In this document: positions 1-8,813 of the stretch, one piece after another | Numbering within the stretch: the first letter of the stretch is position 1 | How the letters are laid out: every line of letters starts with the position of its first letter | NCBI GenBank assembly: GCA_964589725.1 | Contig: CAZPUJ010000295.1 | Span: 1-51,315, forward strand | Source of the DNA: CAYSHJ01 sp964589725 | GTDB lineage: Bacteria; Planctomycetota; Planctomycetia; Planctomycetales; Planctomycetaceae | Length of the DNA: 51,315 nucleotides | Direction: 5' to 3' | Position numbers and translations under genes: made by a program | Notes under the pieces: model-generated | The model's input: the letters and a program-made list of their open reading frames with translations, nothing else | What the model was told of the DNA's origin: nothing | Databases searched by the model: none

Positions 1-518
1 TCTTCCTCGGTGCTCAGCCGCCCGGCATGCGGAATCTTCACGGCCACCGGCCGGCCAAGCTCCGTGTCCCGAGCCTTCCAAACCACGCCGAACGCGCCCG
101 CCCCCACTCGCTCCAGCAGCTCGAACTTGCCCACCCGTCGATGCTGGTCAAGAAAGCTCCGCGTCCGATCCTCTTCCAACCGGAACGAGCTGCCGCAGGA
201 GGGGCAGACGAGTTCCTCGTGCGGCGCGCCGACGACCAGAATTGGATTGTGGCAGTGCGGGCACTTGATCCGCCCGGCGGCAGCGCCCTGGTTCTCGGAC
301 GGGTTGACGCTCGCGGGAGAGGCCAGCATCCCGGCAACGCGATTGAGCTGATCGTGGCCAGCGAAAAAGGACGCCAGCTCTTCCGCAATGTCCGGATGCC
401 GGGACATGTATTCCTGCCTGTCCGGCGCGGCCCCGGCCTGTACCGCTCGCAGGTACGCGGCAATGACTTCATTCACGCGCTGTTCGCGGGCGGATCGGTC
501 GTCTGGCTCTGTAGGCAT
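1..518 (-). CDS. Serine/threonine protein kinase, N-terminal part (cut by window edge)
   Basis: Only the first 172 codons are inside the window; the gene runs off the left edge. The order is a helical leader (MPTEPDDRSAREQRVNEVI, then a segment ending RHPDIAEELASFF) common at the N-terminus of planctomycete kinases paired with ECF sigma factors, then a zinc-ribbon with two CPxC knuckles (CPHC...CPSCGS, about residues 85-110), then the start of a Hanks-type kinase domain with glycine loop VGAGAFGVVWKA and the ATP-binding lysine in VAVKIPHAG. The ATG lies 2 bases after the stop of the upstream sigma gene, so the two are surely co-transcribed and probably translationally coupled. By family knowledge it would phosphorylate Ser/Thr residues, perhaps the sigma factor or its regulators; that partnership is inference. 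The catalytic loop and any sensor domain are outside the window. Confidence 0.9.
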   Translation of the reverse strand, partial: MPTEPDDRSAREQRVNEVIAAYLRAVQAGAAPDRQEYMSRHPDIAEELASFFAGHDQLNRVAGMLASPASVNPSENQGAAAGRIKCPHCHNPILVVGAPHEELVCPSCGSSFRLEEDRTRSFLDQHRRVGKFELLERVGAGAFGVVWKARDTELGRPVAVKIPHAGRLSTEE

Positions 519-520
519 AC

Positions 521-1087
521 TCAGTCTCGCTCTTGCATCAGCTCGCGCAGTTTCTTGAGACCTCGGTGCAGCAGCCCGGCGACGGCAGACTCACTGCGGC
601 CCAGTTGGGCGGCCAACTCGGCCAGCGACTGGCCCCGCAGGTAATGCAGCGTCACCGCCTCCCGCTGGTCATCCGGTAATTTGCCGAGCGCTCCCGCCAC
701 ACTGAGCAACTCCTCGTTCTTCACCGCCCGCTGGCTGGGCGAAGACTGCTCAGCCCCCAGCCAAGCTTCGAGTCGGGACGAAGACTGATCGACCGCCGCT
801 TGGAGCGAGCGTTCGAGGGCTACGTCGCGCTTCGCACGGCCCAGATCCCGGACGGCATCGGCCAAGTTACAAGACAGGATTTGCCTGAGCCATCCGGCCA
901 GTTCGGCATCGCTCGACCCCCGAAACTGGTGCCGCTTCTGGTGGGCTTCCAGCAGCGTCTGCTGCACTACGTCCGAAGGGTCCACTTTTGCCCACAGCCG
1001 CCGATCCAGGTGTAGGCGAGCCAGCAGCAACAGGTACTCTTGGAACCGCTCCACCGCAGGGCCACAGGCATCAGCCTCGGGAGCCAT
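521..1087 (-). CDS. ECF-family RNA polymerase sigma factor, kinase-linked type
   Basis: 188 residues. Region 2 is visible in the segment DPSDVVQQTLLEAHQKRHQF followed by WLRQILSCNLADAVRDLGRA, and region 4 in LPDDQREAVTLHYLRGQSL followed by a helix-turn-helix (LAAQLGRSESAVAGLLHRGL) that would contact the -35 element. No anti-sigma gene is adjacent; instead a Ser/Thr kinase gene follows after 2 bases, the arrangement known for planctomycete ECF-STK groups in which phosphorylation is thought to replace anti-sigma control. The ATG at 1087 has GAGGG about 7 bases upstream. Size and both conserved regions fit the family; the target regulon cannot be read from this window. Confidence 0.93.
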   Translation of the reverse strand: MAPEADACGPAVERFQEYLLLLARLHLDRRLWAKVDPSDVVQQTLLEAHQKRHQFRGSSDAELAGWLRQILSCNLADAVRDLGRAKRDVALERSLQAAVDQSSSRLEAWLGAEQSSPSQRAVKNEELLSVAGALGKLPDDQREAVTLHYLRGQSLAELAAQLGRSESAVAGLLHRGLKKLRELMQERD

Positions 1088-1354
1088 GTCATTCCCTCAC
1101 AGGAATAGTCGCCGAATTCGCGGAACCTGTGCGCGCCAAAATGAAAATATTGGCATTATCGGCAGCGCAAATGCGCCACCGGTCGGACTGTCCTGAGATC
1201 GCGCGGATGCCAGTGACGATGCGTCCGCCGTAAGGCTACAGCCCTCCTCGCGATATTGAAAGAATCGCCGTCCGGCGCGCACAGGTCCAACACATTCGGC
1301 GACTATTCTCTTAGGAGCCCGGGGAACGAGCACGAACCACGAAAGGAAGAAGTC

Positions 1355-1408
1355 ATGGAACGATTCATCACAGCTTTATTGCACGCCTTTGCCGCTTGGA
1401 CAGTATGA
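1355..1408 (+). CDS. Possible 17-residue micro-ORF
   Basis: ATG to TGA encodes MERFITALLHAFAAWTV, a short amphipathic/hydrophobic peptide. A good Shine-Dalgarno sequence (GGAAGAAG) ends 3-4 bases before the ATG. It stands alone in the non-coding stretch between the divergent sigma gene and the DUF4394 gene. I do not recognise a family with certainty. The case for translation rests on the ribosome-binding site and the compact hydrophobic pattern only; chance occurrence is quite possible. Confidence 0.3.
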   Translation: MERFITALLHAFAAWTV

Positions 1409-1840
1409 GCCGAGCATCTGAAAGGTGAAAAGGTGTCAGGCACGAATGGCACTGTCGTTGTTCTAAGTTCACTCAAGTTTTGCGGTTGGCATTTGGGAGT
1501 TGTGCTTTGAGCCGTGCCGTACCGCAAGAATTTCCGGAAGAACAACCACCGGTCAGAGAACCGGCTGGCGGGATCGCCGCTGCGTGCAAGGTCATTCGAC
1601 GATTCGGGATGGGTGGTCATTTCGATTCTCACTCCGGTCAATGGCCGATCATCTCTCTCGATTGACGATTTCGCGGACACCAGCCGAGCGCAGTCGACCG
1701 CGATTCATCCGTCCCTTGAATTGACCTGCGTCCCACTGCAACATTCGCGGACCACTCTTCGTTCCAAAATGGGTTGGCGCGAAAACTCTGTTTCCGTGGG
1801 CTTCGTCAACTTCATGACCCCACATTGAAAGGGATTTGAC
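1409..1840. other. Non-coding leader upstream of the DUF4394 gene
   Basis: No convincing gene here. Overlapping short open frames on both strands lack family resemblance and ribosome-binding sites. A GGTGTCA-containing motif (AAGGTGTCAGGCACGAATGG, from about 1430) recurs in variant form near 3889 and 8787. A small hairpin around ACCGGTCAGAGAACCGG lies near 1549. The end of the stretch carries AAAGGG about 8 bases before the ATG at 1841, a plausible ribosome-binding site. The promoter of the DUF4394 gene should lie here but I cannot place it. Confidence 0.5.
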
Positions 1841-3952
1841 ATGCTCGGAAAACTGGCTGCGAAACGATTCGGCGTCAAGGAGCAACGCAGGAGCCGCTCT
1901 TCGGTTTGGGCCGACGTTCAAATCGAGATGCTTGAGAATCGCGTGGTCCCAACCACTCTACTCGGACTGACTCATTCCAACAGGCTGATCCAATTCGACA
2001 GTGGCGCTCCGACGAGGATCACAAATACCGTGTCGGTCACCGGCCTAGCCGACGGCGAGGACCTTGTCAGCATCGACGCTCGGCCGGCGAACGGATTGGT
2101 TTACGGGTTGACGAACAAGAACACGCTCTACATGGTGAATCCAAACTCCGGCGTGGCAACGCTCGTCAGTACTCCGCCAGCGGCCTTCCTGCCGCAGGGC
2201 AGTCGTATTGAGATCGACTTCAACCCGAACGTGGACCGGCTCCGCGTCGTCTCGAACTTCGACCAGAACTTCCGCATCAATCCGAATAACGGTGCCGTAG
2301 TCGATGGTGACGCGGGCACGGCGGGAACTCAGCCCGACACGGCCCTGGCCTACGCGGCCGGCGATACGAATGTCGGCGTCAACCCGACAGTGATTGCCGC
2401 CGCTTACGACCGGAATTTTCAAGGCACCGGTTTGACCACGCTCTTCGGAATTGACCGCCGAGCGAGAACCTTGGTTAGAATTGGAGGTGTAGACGGCGCA
2501 CCGTCGCCAAATGGCGGCCAGCTCTCAACGGTCGGCGCGCTCGGAGTCGCACTCGGCAGTCGTATCGGTTTCGACATCGACGATGACGGCACCGCTTTTG
2601 CCTCGTTAAATGGGCGGCTGCACACGATCAACTTGGCGACCGGACAAGCGACGTCGGTTGGCAAGATTGGTTCTGGAACGACACTGGACTCCCTCACCGC
2701 CCTGCCGCGTGAGGAAGTCCTCTACGGTGCAACCGCGAGCAACCGCTTGGTCAGCTTCCGCGCAAATGATCCGGGCAAGCTGCTCTCTTCCGTGCCGATC
2801 AGCAACCTGGCGGGAGCCGAGACCATTTCAGCGATCGACTTCCGTCCGGCCACCGGTGAGTTGTTCGCGCTCACCAGCAGCAACCGCGTGCTGCGAGTCA
2901 ATCCCGCGACCGGTCAGGGCGTTGAGGTTGGTGTGGCGATCGATGGCGTGTCATTCGCGGCCGGAAACCCGGTCGGTTTGGACTTCAATCCCACGGTTGA
3001 CCGGCTGCGGATCGTCAACAGTGCGAACGACAACGTGCGCTACAACCCTGTGACCTCAAGCTTGGCAGCGACCGATACCGACTTGGCGTTCATCGGCACC
3101 GATCTCAATGTTGGCGTTGACCCGAATGTCAGCGCGTCCGCTTACGACCGCAATGACAATGACGCTGCGACCGCAACAACGTTGTTTGGCATCGACTCCG
3201 TGCTGAATATCTTGGTGCGACAAGGAGCAGTCAATGGGAGTGCCACTGACGTGGCCGGCGGCGGAAGTCCCAATGGCGGATTGCTGACGACGCTGGGCTC
3301 ATTGGGTGTCGATCCCACGAACCAGATTGGATTCGACATCAGCGGCGCCGGCAGGAACGGTGATGGAGCGGCTCTGGCCGTCATGCAGCTTCAGGGCGAG
3401 GCCGTTTCGAAGCTATTTCAGATCAACACCAGCGCGAGCACGACCAACCAACCGCTGGGTACGGCCACGCTGATCGGCACGGTCGGTGGCGGCGAAGTAC
3501 TCGTGGCGATGGCCATTGCTCCGCCAACCATTCAGTTCAGTCGGGCCACCTTCACGGCGACAGAAAGCGGTCTGGTGGCCAACATCGTTATCACCCGTAC
3601 CGGCGGCAGTGGCAGCACCGCGTCGGTGCTCTTTTCCGCTCTTGCGGGGACCGCCCAGGCCGAAACGGATTTCACCGCAGTCACCAATAGTCTGGTCACG
3701 TTCCAAGTGGGTGAAACCATCAAGACAGTCACTGTGACGATCATTCGTGATGCTGTTCGCGAATCCGACGAGGATGTGCTACTCGCGCTCAGCGGCGTCT
3801 TGGGCGGCAATACGCAGTTGGGTTCGCTGGCTGCGGCCAAACTGGTCATCAAGGATCGGGCAGATCGGCGGGGAGACGCAGGAGATGAAAGGTGTCACGG
3901 CTCGAATGAGAGTGATGAAGCATACCAACGACCGCCGCATCTTGAATCTTGA
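1841..3952 (+). CDS. DUF4394 domain protein with C-terminal Calx-beta repeat
   Basis: 703 residues. Residues about 20-40 contain the planctomycete LExR-type leader (EMLENRVVP) often found at the start of large exported proteins. Two tandem DUF4394 units follow (about 40-285 and 290-560); each has the recurring pattern 'GLTxxNxL...VxIDxRPANGxxYxLT...N...DRLRVVxNxDQNxRxNPxxG' and both look like beta-propeller-type sheet structure. A Calx-beta domain occupies about 565-670 (FTATESGLVANIVITRTGG...VTVTIIRDAVRESDEDVLLAL). The family is predicted extracellular; function unknown. The last 30 or so residues after KLVIKD are charged and unlike Calx-beta, and cover a GGTGTCA repeat remnant at 3888, so the C-terminus may be truncated or replaced. 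The start is supported by AAAGGG 8 bases upstream. Confidence 0.88.
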   Translation: MLGKLAAKRFGVKEQRRSRSSVWADVQIEMLENRVVPTTLLGLTHSNRLIQFDSGAPTRITNTVSVTGLADGEDLVSIDARPANGLVYGLTNKNTLYMVNPNSGVATLVSTPPAAFLPQGSRIEIDFNPNVDRLRVVSNFDQNFRINPNNGAVVDGDAGTAGTQPDTALAYAAGDTNVGVNPTVIAAAYDRNFQGTGLTTLFGIDRRARTLVRIGGVDGAPSPNGGQLSTVGALGVALGSRIGFDIDDDGTAFASLNGRLHTINLATGQATSVGKIGSGTTLDSLTALPREEVLYGATASNRLVSFRANDPGKLLSSVPISNLAGAETISAIDFRPATGELFALTSSNRVLRVNPATGQGVEVGVAIDGVSFAAGNPVGLDFNPTVDRLRIVNSANDNVRYNPVTSSLAATDTDLAFIGTDLNVGVDPNVSASAYDRNDNDAATATTLFGIDSVLNILVRQGAVNGSATDVAGGGSPNGGLLTTLGSLGVDPTNQIGFDISGAGRNGDGAALAVMQLQGEAVSKLFQINTSASTTNQPLGTATLIGTVGGGEVLVAMAIAPPTIQFSRATFTATESGLVANIVITRTGGSGSTASVLFSALAGTAQAETDFTAVTNSLVTFQVGETIKTVTVTIIRDAVRESDEDVLLALSGVLGGNTQLGSLAAAKLVIKDRADRRGDAGDERCHGSNESDEAYQRPPHLES

Positions 3953-3998
3953 ATCGGAGAAACTGTCGCCGTCGCAAGGCAGAATTTGTGCAGCGATC

Positions 3999-5021
3999 TC
4001 AGCGGCCGACCGCGACTCGAACATCGCTATTCTCTCGCGTTGTTTCGATCGCGACATCCACGAAGTGACGAATCACGTCGATGTTGGTGGTGGCATGGCG
4101 AGTCAACCGGGTCGTCAGGAAGGAGCCTCGGCCGGCGAGTGCGAGCGGCAGCAGGAGTTGGTCGGCGAGATGCTCACCGACGGGAGCGCCAGATTTGAGA
4201 TACTCGCGCACTTCAGTGACTGCCTCGTGAGCAACTTGCTCCGACGAGGCATGCTTGCGGCCAAAGGCGGTGAAGAGTTCCGTCAGCGAATCGCTTTCGA
4301 GTTCCAGCATCAGGACGTTGCCTGGACCTCGGCCCGGCGGAAGGTCTGGTACGTCGAGACAGTCGTCCGGCCAGTTCAGGCTCGACGCGACTGCTCGCCA
4401 TTCGCGCTCGGCAATCGTCCGCGGCAGATTCGAGAGCAAAACACGACATTTGCGGCGACGAATCTCGCCACGAGTCAGCAAGTCTAGCGGCTGTAACTGT
4501 TCGACCGGATCGACCTCGACCCGAAAGCAACCTCCGCCCGCGGGAAAGAAGCCGTGCCGCTCGAGCTCGGCCGCGACGATCGGACCCATGCGGTTGATCA
4601 GTGGCAAGAAGACTCGTAGCAGAAAGTCGAACGGAGGCGCGGCGGGATTGTGCGTGCCGCCTTCGAGAACCAACGTCGATCGGCCCTTCGCGGTGAGCAG
4701 CGCAGGCAGAATTGTTTGCAGCACCAGCGTCGTGCTGCCGGCTGTTCCAATAGAAAACTGATAATCTCCCGCGCGGACCGAGCTTGGCTCGAAGGCCAGT
4801 TGCTTCGAGCCAAGCTCGGCACCGCGAACTGTCGCGCCGCAGATTTCGGCGGCGGCTCGCACGCCGGTCAGATGCTGACGCAACAGTCCGGGATTGGCGC
4901 GGCCGGCTCGAATCCGCTCAATGCGAAATGGACGGCCTGTCACCATCGACAACGCCAGCGAAGTGCGCAGCACTTGCCCGCCCCCTTCGCCCTGGGAACC
5001 GTCAATGACCAGTGTGCCCAT
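3999..5021 (-). CDS. rtcA: RNA 3'-terminal phosphate cyclase
   Basis: 340 residues, the usual length. It converts a 3'-terminal phosphate of RNA to a 2',3'-cyclic phosphate using ATP through a covalent histidine-AMP intermediate. The N-terminus shows the family signature (IDGSQGEGGGQVLRTSLALS), then RAGRANPGLLRQHLTGVRA, GTAGSTTLVLQTILPALL and FPAGGGCFRVEV. The histidine of TRHATTNIDVIRHF falls at residue 309, the position of the catalytic histidine of the E. coli enzyme. The ATG shares its first base with the stop codon of a preceding 38-codon ORF (TGATG), so translation is probably coupled. The gene is the last of a helicase-ORF-rtcA run. The usual partners rtcB or rtcR are not in the window. 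Confidence 0.96.
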   Translation of the reverse strand: MGTLVIDGSQGEGGGQVLRTSLALSMVTGRPFRIERIRAGRANPGLLRQHLTGVRAAAEICGATVRGAELGSKQLAFEPSSVRAGDYQFSIGTAGSTTLVLQTILPALLTAKGRSTLVLEGGTHNPAAPPFDFLLRVFLPLINRMGPIVAAELERHGFFPAGGGCFRVEVDPVEQLQPLDLLTRGEIRRRKCRVLLSNLPRTIAEREWRAVASSLNWPDDCLDVPDLPPGRGPGNVLMLELESDSLTELFTAFGRKHASSEQVAHEAVTEVREYLKSGAPVGEHLADQLLLPLALAGRGSFLTTRLTRHATTNIDVIRHFVDVAIETTRENSDVRVAVGR

Positions 5022-5137
5022 CAGTCGTTCGCCTCCGACGAGTCCTTGATGCCGAATCGCACCTTCAACTTGGCGACCGTGCGTGCCAGGAACGCTTCCT
5101 CAACCGAACGCAACGGCTCCCAACCCGTCACGCGCAT
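5021..5137 (-). CDS. 38-residue ORF coupled to helicase and rtcA
   Basis: Encodes MRVTGWEPLRSVEEAFLART and continues to ...GIKDSSEAND. Its ATG overlaps the last codons of the helicase gene (stop at 5128) in another frame, and its TGA shares a base with the rtcA ATG (TGATG). The sequence is charged and helical, with no cysteines or membrane segment. I do not recognise a family. The double overlap on both sides is strong evidence that it is really translated: without it there would be an unusual 106-base gap inside a tight operon. It could be a small RNA-binding or regulatory protein, or simply a translational coupler that leads ribosomes into rtcA. Confidence 0.6.
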   Translation of the reverse strand: MRVTGWEPLRSVEEAFLARTVAKLKVRFGIKDSSEAND

Positions 5138-7020
5138 CCCAACTCCCACACCGTTCCATAGGATCCGACGCGTTCAAAGTATTCTAATAGGCGAAAGTAG
5201 AACTCGTGGTTTGCCAGCGTGCTGCTGTCGCCGAGGACGATCAATTTGCGGCGGGCTCGTGTCAGCGCGACATTCATTCGGCGCGTGTCGGTGAGGAAAC
5301 CGAGTTCTCCCGTCGTGTTGGAACGCACCAGTGAAATGACGACCGCTTCTTTTTCGCGTCCTTGGAAGCCATCGACCGTGTCGATCTCCAGGCGTGCGTC
5401 GGGAAGTAGTTCACGCAGCAAACGGACTTGCGCGGCATACGGCGAGATCACGGCGACGTCTGAGGCCCGGACTCCGGCGGAGAGCAATTCGCCGACGACG
5501 CGCACGACATGTTCCCCTTCGCCGGGATTGTCGCGGCTCGAACCGTCGGACTCGGCGCGTTCCTCGCAGTTTGAGCCGGCGGTGTCGATGAATTGCACGG
5601 CGGTCCGAGTGAGCGCGTTGGCGGTGACGTTCGGCAAGTCGGACAGCAGATGTCCGCGAACTGACTCGGCCGCGACCAACGAGGATTCGTAAAACTCCTC
5701 CGATGAAAACCGCATGATTTGATCGTGCATGCGGTACTGAGTCGTCAGGCGGCGCGAGTTCGTCGCGTGCGAGTTCTCGACGAGCCGCTCCATCAGGCTC
5801 ACGTGAAAGCCGGCTTTCAAAGCCTCGGACGAGCGAACAGTCGGAGGCAACTGACAATGATCACCGGCCAACACCAGCCGCCGACTGCGGAGCAGCGGAA
5901 TCCAACAGGGCGGCTCGGTCGCTTGAGCTGCTTCATCAATGACGGCCAGGTCGAATTCGCGGTCGCGAAGCAATTCGTCATCCAGCCCCGTGAGCGTCGC
6001 GCAAATGACCCTCGCCGAATCAAGCAGATGATTGACCAGCCGCGACTCCATCTGCCGCGCGTCGGCGAGCAGCTTGCTCGCCTCGTCGCGCAGTTCACGC
6101 CGTGCTCCCGGCTGCGGAGCTGTTCGCGTGAACTTGCTCGCCTGCCGTCGCAACGCCCAAGCCTGTTTCGTCCACTCGCGAGCCAACTTCAAATCGGAAT
6201 GCGATTCGACCTGCACGTCGAGCGTCTGCTCCCGCAGTTCAGGAAGCACACGAGCCGGATGCCCGATGCGGATCGCTCGTTCGCCCGCCGCCAGCAATCG
6301 TTCGAGCATGTTGTCGACGGCGAGATTGCTGGGAGCACACGCGAGCACTCGCTCGCCGCGACGAACCGATTGCCGGATGAGTTCTACTACGGTCGTCGTC
6401 TTTCCGGTTCCGGGCGGCCCGTGAATGATCGCAAAATCCTCGGCCGACAACGCGTGACTCACCGCTTCACGCTGCGATTCATCCAGCGCTGACAGAGCCT
6501 GCCAGTCACGACGCGGCTGGAATTTCGGCGGCTCTTCTCCCAGCAGCGTTCGCTTGAGCCTGACCAATCGACCGCGGTCGGCCGACTCAGCACGACGTAG
6601 CGCATCCCGTTGCCTCTGCCGAGCGATCTCGTCGGAGGACAAGTCCAAGCGAAACGTCGGCCGATCGGCAATCGGTTCCGGAGACTGCCCGAGCGCGACC
6701 GTGATCGTCTCGCGATCTCGATCCGTTACGACGCCGCGACAAATCAAATTGTCGACGACCTGTTCCTCAGACAACACGACCGGCACGCCAGGGTTCAATC
6801 TCGTCCACGGTAGCTCCTGCCGCCGGTCTCGCTTGCCGAGCGTGACAACCACTCGGCCGCCGAAGCCGCTGGCTTCATCGCGGATTGCCAGTCCCACCAG
6901 TGCGCCGCCGCCTTTCTCGGCAGCCACGCTATTCTGGCGCTGCGACAATCGCGCAACCTCTTGAGCTTCCGCTGTCGCTTCGTCATCAAGGCCTTTCAGC
7001 AAACAGGCGAAGTGACTCAT
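5128..7020 (-). CDS. UPF1/IGHMBP2-like superfamily 1 helicase
   Basis: About 630 residues. All core SF1B motifs are visible: Q motif region LDESQREAV, motif I GPPGTGKTTT, Ia CAPSNLAVDNM, motif II VIDEAAQATEP, motif III GDHCQLPPTV, motif IV-V QYRMHDQIMRFSSEEFY and TVDGFQGREKEAVV, motif VI MNVALTRARRKL. The insertion between Ia and II (about 290-370) is helical as in SMUBP-2/UPF1 proteins. An N-terminal beta-barrel-like segment (about 30-130) matches the family's accessory domain. Such enzymes unwind RNA or DNA 5' to 3' with ATP. I chose ATG 7020 (MSHFACLLKGL) because the upstream in-frame extension to 7137 is low in homology-like content. The gene heads the helicase-ORF-rtcA operon, which suggests an RNA role. 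Confidence 0.92.
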   Translation of the reverse strand: MSHFACLLKGLDDEATAEAQEVARLSQRQNSVAAEKGGGALVGLAIRDEASGFGGRVVVTLGKRDRRQELPWTRLNPGVPVVLSEEQVVDNLICRGVVTDRDRETITVALGQSPEPIADRPTFRLDLSSDEIARQRQRDALRRAESADRGRLVRLKRTLLGEEPPKFQPRRDWQALSALDESQREAVSHALSAEDFAIIHGPPGTGKTTTVVELIRQSVRRGERVLACAPSNLAVDNMLERLLAAGERAIRIGHPARVLPELREQTLDVQVESHSDLKLAREWTKQAWALRRQASKFTRTAPQPGARRELRDEASKLLADARQMESRLVNHLLDSARVICATLTGLDDELLRDREFDLAVIDEAAQATEPPCWIPLLRSRRLVLAGDHCQLPPTVRSSEALKAGFHVSLMERLVENSHATNSRRLTTQYRMHDQIMRFSSEEFYESSLVAAESVRGHLLSDLPNVTANALTRTAVQFIDTAGSNCEERAESDGSSRDNPGEGEHVVRVVGELLSAGVRASDVAVISPYAAQVRLLRELLPDARLEIDTVDGFQGREKEAVVISLVRSNTTGELGFLTDTRRMNVALTRARRKLIVLGDSSTLANHEFYFRLLEYFERVGSYGTVWELGCA

Positions 7021-7219
7021 CGCGATTGATGTCTCCGGACGTGTCCCAAAGGTGTGAACCGCAACTGCACACAAACGGACGCCGAGATGGGCACGAACAC
7101 CAGCCGCATCAACAACTCCACGGGGCGAGCCACTCAACCGCGAAACGGCGTGATCGAAAGATGCGACTTACCCATCCCCTTTTCCATGACCCAGAACCAC
7201 ATGGCATTCTTCAGTCACT

Positions 7220-8641
7220 CTACGGGAACGTCCACGTCAGGACATCCGCTTCCCATCGCTCCTGGAATTTGGCCATGTCCTCTTCGTCGAGGATCGTCTG
7301 CAGCGTTTGGTAGCCGGTGGGGTCCGTCGCCGCGTGCTGGCGAAAGGCCGAGTAATACTTGTCGAGAAGTCCGTGCTCTTGCAGGTAGTAGCAGAGATAT
7401 CGCGCCTGCGAGTAATTGGTTCCCGGATCACGATCGTAGAACTGCCGTGTGGTGGTGTGGCAAAGCGTCTCGAAAGTTGGGACCGCTCCGTTGCGAATCG
7501 CTTTCTGCAATCCGCGCAGCCGCCAGTTCGTGCGACCGATGATTCGGCCGTCTCGTTCGCCGGACTGCTCGTAAAGCGACGCCAACCCTTCATTGAACCA
7601 CGACGGGCATTCCGGAAAGTTCGCGGCCATAAACGGATGAACGATCTCATGAACCAAAGTGCCGCCGCCCGTCGCGATATTCATGAACAGAGCCTTCCGC
7701 GACTGCGAATAGAAACCATAGGGCGTCGTCGGCTTGTGGCCCGTCAGTTTCTCAATGTGCTCGTCATAACTGGGAGCATCCCGAAACAACCAGATGTCGA
7801 GGATATCGGCCGGAGCCTTGGTGAAATACTCGCGTTTCAGCCGCGTGACGGCCCATTTCACGGTGTGCTCGGCATGTTGCTGGAGGGCCTCGATCGGCTC
7901 ATCGCCGACAACGACGAATGGTTTTTGAATCACGATCGAAAAACCCTCGTGAGGCAACCGCACGCGAAGCTGACGGATGTGTTGAGCATAGTCGGCGTCG
8001 GTGAATTCCTTTGCGGCCGACGCGTTCGGCAGCTTCCCAGCATCCAGCCGCAGTCGGACGAGCGTCCATTGGTCCGCCGTATATTTCAACGGCCACAGCT
8101 TGAGGAACTGCTGCCGACCCATCCGCAGACTAGCTCCCCTATCAACGGCCGGATCGTGATAGATCACGTCATCCGTGTTCTGGTCGTAACCGAGCACCAA
8201 GCGAAAGTGCTCGGTCGTGTTGGGCCGCTCATCAAAGTGCGCGCAGACGATGGACGGCACGCCTTTGGCCAAGTCCGAGTGCAACTCGGCAAAGGCCTTG
8301 TCCAAGGAAACCTTCGCCGCACGCACGGGGATCGAGGTATAGACGTCGCCGATCCGGAATCCGATCCGCTTCAAGGCGAGTGCGAGTTCCTTGGTGTAGC
8401 AACCGCGTCCCAGCGTTGGGTCAAGTCCCGATTGATCAAACACATAATCTTGATCGACGGCGACCTTTCGTTTGCGAAGCCACATCTCGGCACACGCCTC
8501 ACCACAAAAATCAGGCTTCTGTTTCACATGCGGGACGTCGCGGATGAGGACCGACGTGAACTGGTCCTCCGCCGCCAGACCACAGGCAGCCCGTGCGGTC
8601 AGAACGACGAACAGAACTGAGATGTGAAGTATGATGACCAT
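7220..8641 (-). CDS. Exported two-domain protease: C39-like plus gluzincin-like domain
   Basis: 473 residues with an N-terminal hydrophobic signal (about 1-24). Residues 30-215 look like a papain-fold C39-like peptidase: cysteine in QKPDFCGEAC (about 46), histidine in TEHFRLVLGYD and aspartate in YHDPA, spaced as in the C39_2 family. Residues 225-473 look like a peptidase_MA/DUF1570-type domain with the zinc motif HEIVH, followed by the third ligand glutamate in WFNEGLASLYE. Both catalytic centres appear complete, so the protein may cut two kinds of bond or one domain may process the other; that is inference. The gene stands alone, divergent from nothing close, with 170-200 base gaps on both sides. 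The ribosome-binding site is weak. Confidence 0.75.
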   Translation of the reverse strand: MVIILHISVLFVVLTARAACGLAAEDQFTSVLIRDVPHVKQKPDFCGEACAEMWLRKRKVAVDQDYVFDQSGLDPTLGRGCYTKELALALKRIGFRIGDVYTSIPVRAAKVSLDKAFAELHSDLAKGVPSIVCAHFDERPNTTEHFRLVLGYDQNTDDVIYHDPAVDRGASLRMGRQQFLKLWPLKYTADQWTLVRLRLDAGKLPNASAAKEFTDADYAQHIRQLRVRLPHEGFSIVIQKPFVVVGDEPIEALQQHAEHTVKWAVTRLKREYFTKAPADILDIWLFRDAPSYDEHIEKLTGHKPTTPYGFYSQSRKALFMNIATGGGTLVHEIVHPFMAANFPECPSWFNEGLASLYEQSGERDGRIIGRTNWRLRGLQKAIRNGAVPTFETLCHTTTRQFYDRDPGTNYSQARYLCYYLQEHGLLDKYYSAFRQHAATDPTGYQTLQTILDEEDMAKFQERWEADVLTWTFP

Positions 8642-8813
8642 GATCGCTTTTCATCATACAACCTTGGACGTTCGGCGAAGAGGGACTCTATGCCAAACCG
8701 GCACACCGATGGGAGATGCTTCCTGCTCCAGTGCATTACCGGCGTGCCCAAACGGGTCACCGATGAAGAGGAAGTGGCTGGTGGCAAAGGTGTCACGAAC
8801 CGTTTCAGGCAGA

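Noticed and set aside
1303..1680. Minus-strand open frame of 125 residues
   Set aside because: No ribosome-binding site, odd composition, and no recognisable motif; it crosses the leader region that serves the plus-strand gene.
7021..7137. 39-residue N-terminal extension of the helicase
   Set aside because: No family-like sequence and no better start signal; ATG 7020 gives the usual N-terminus.
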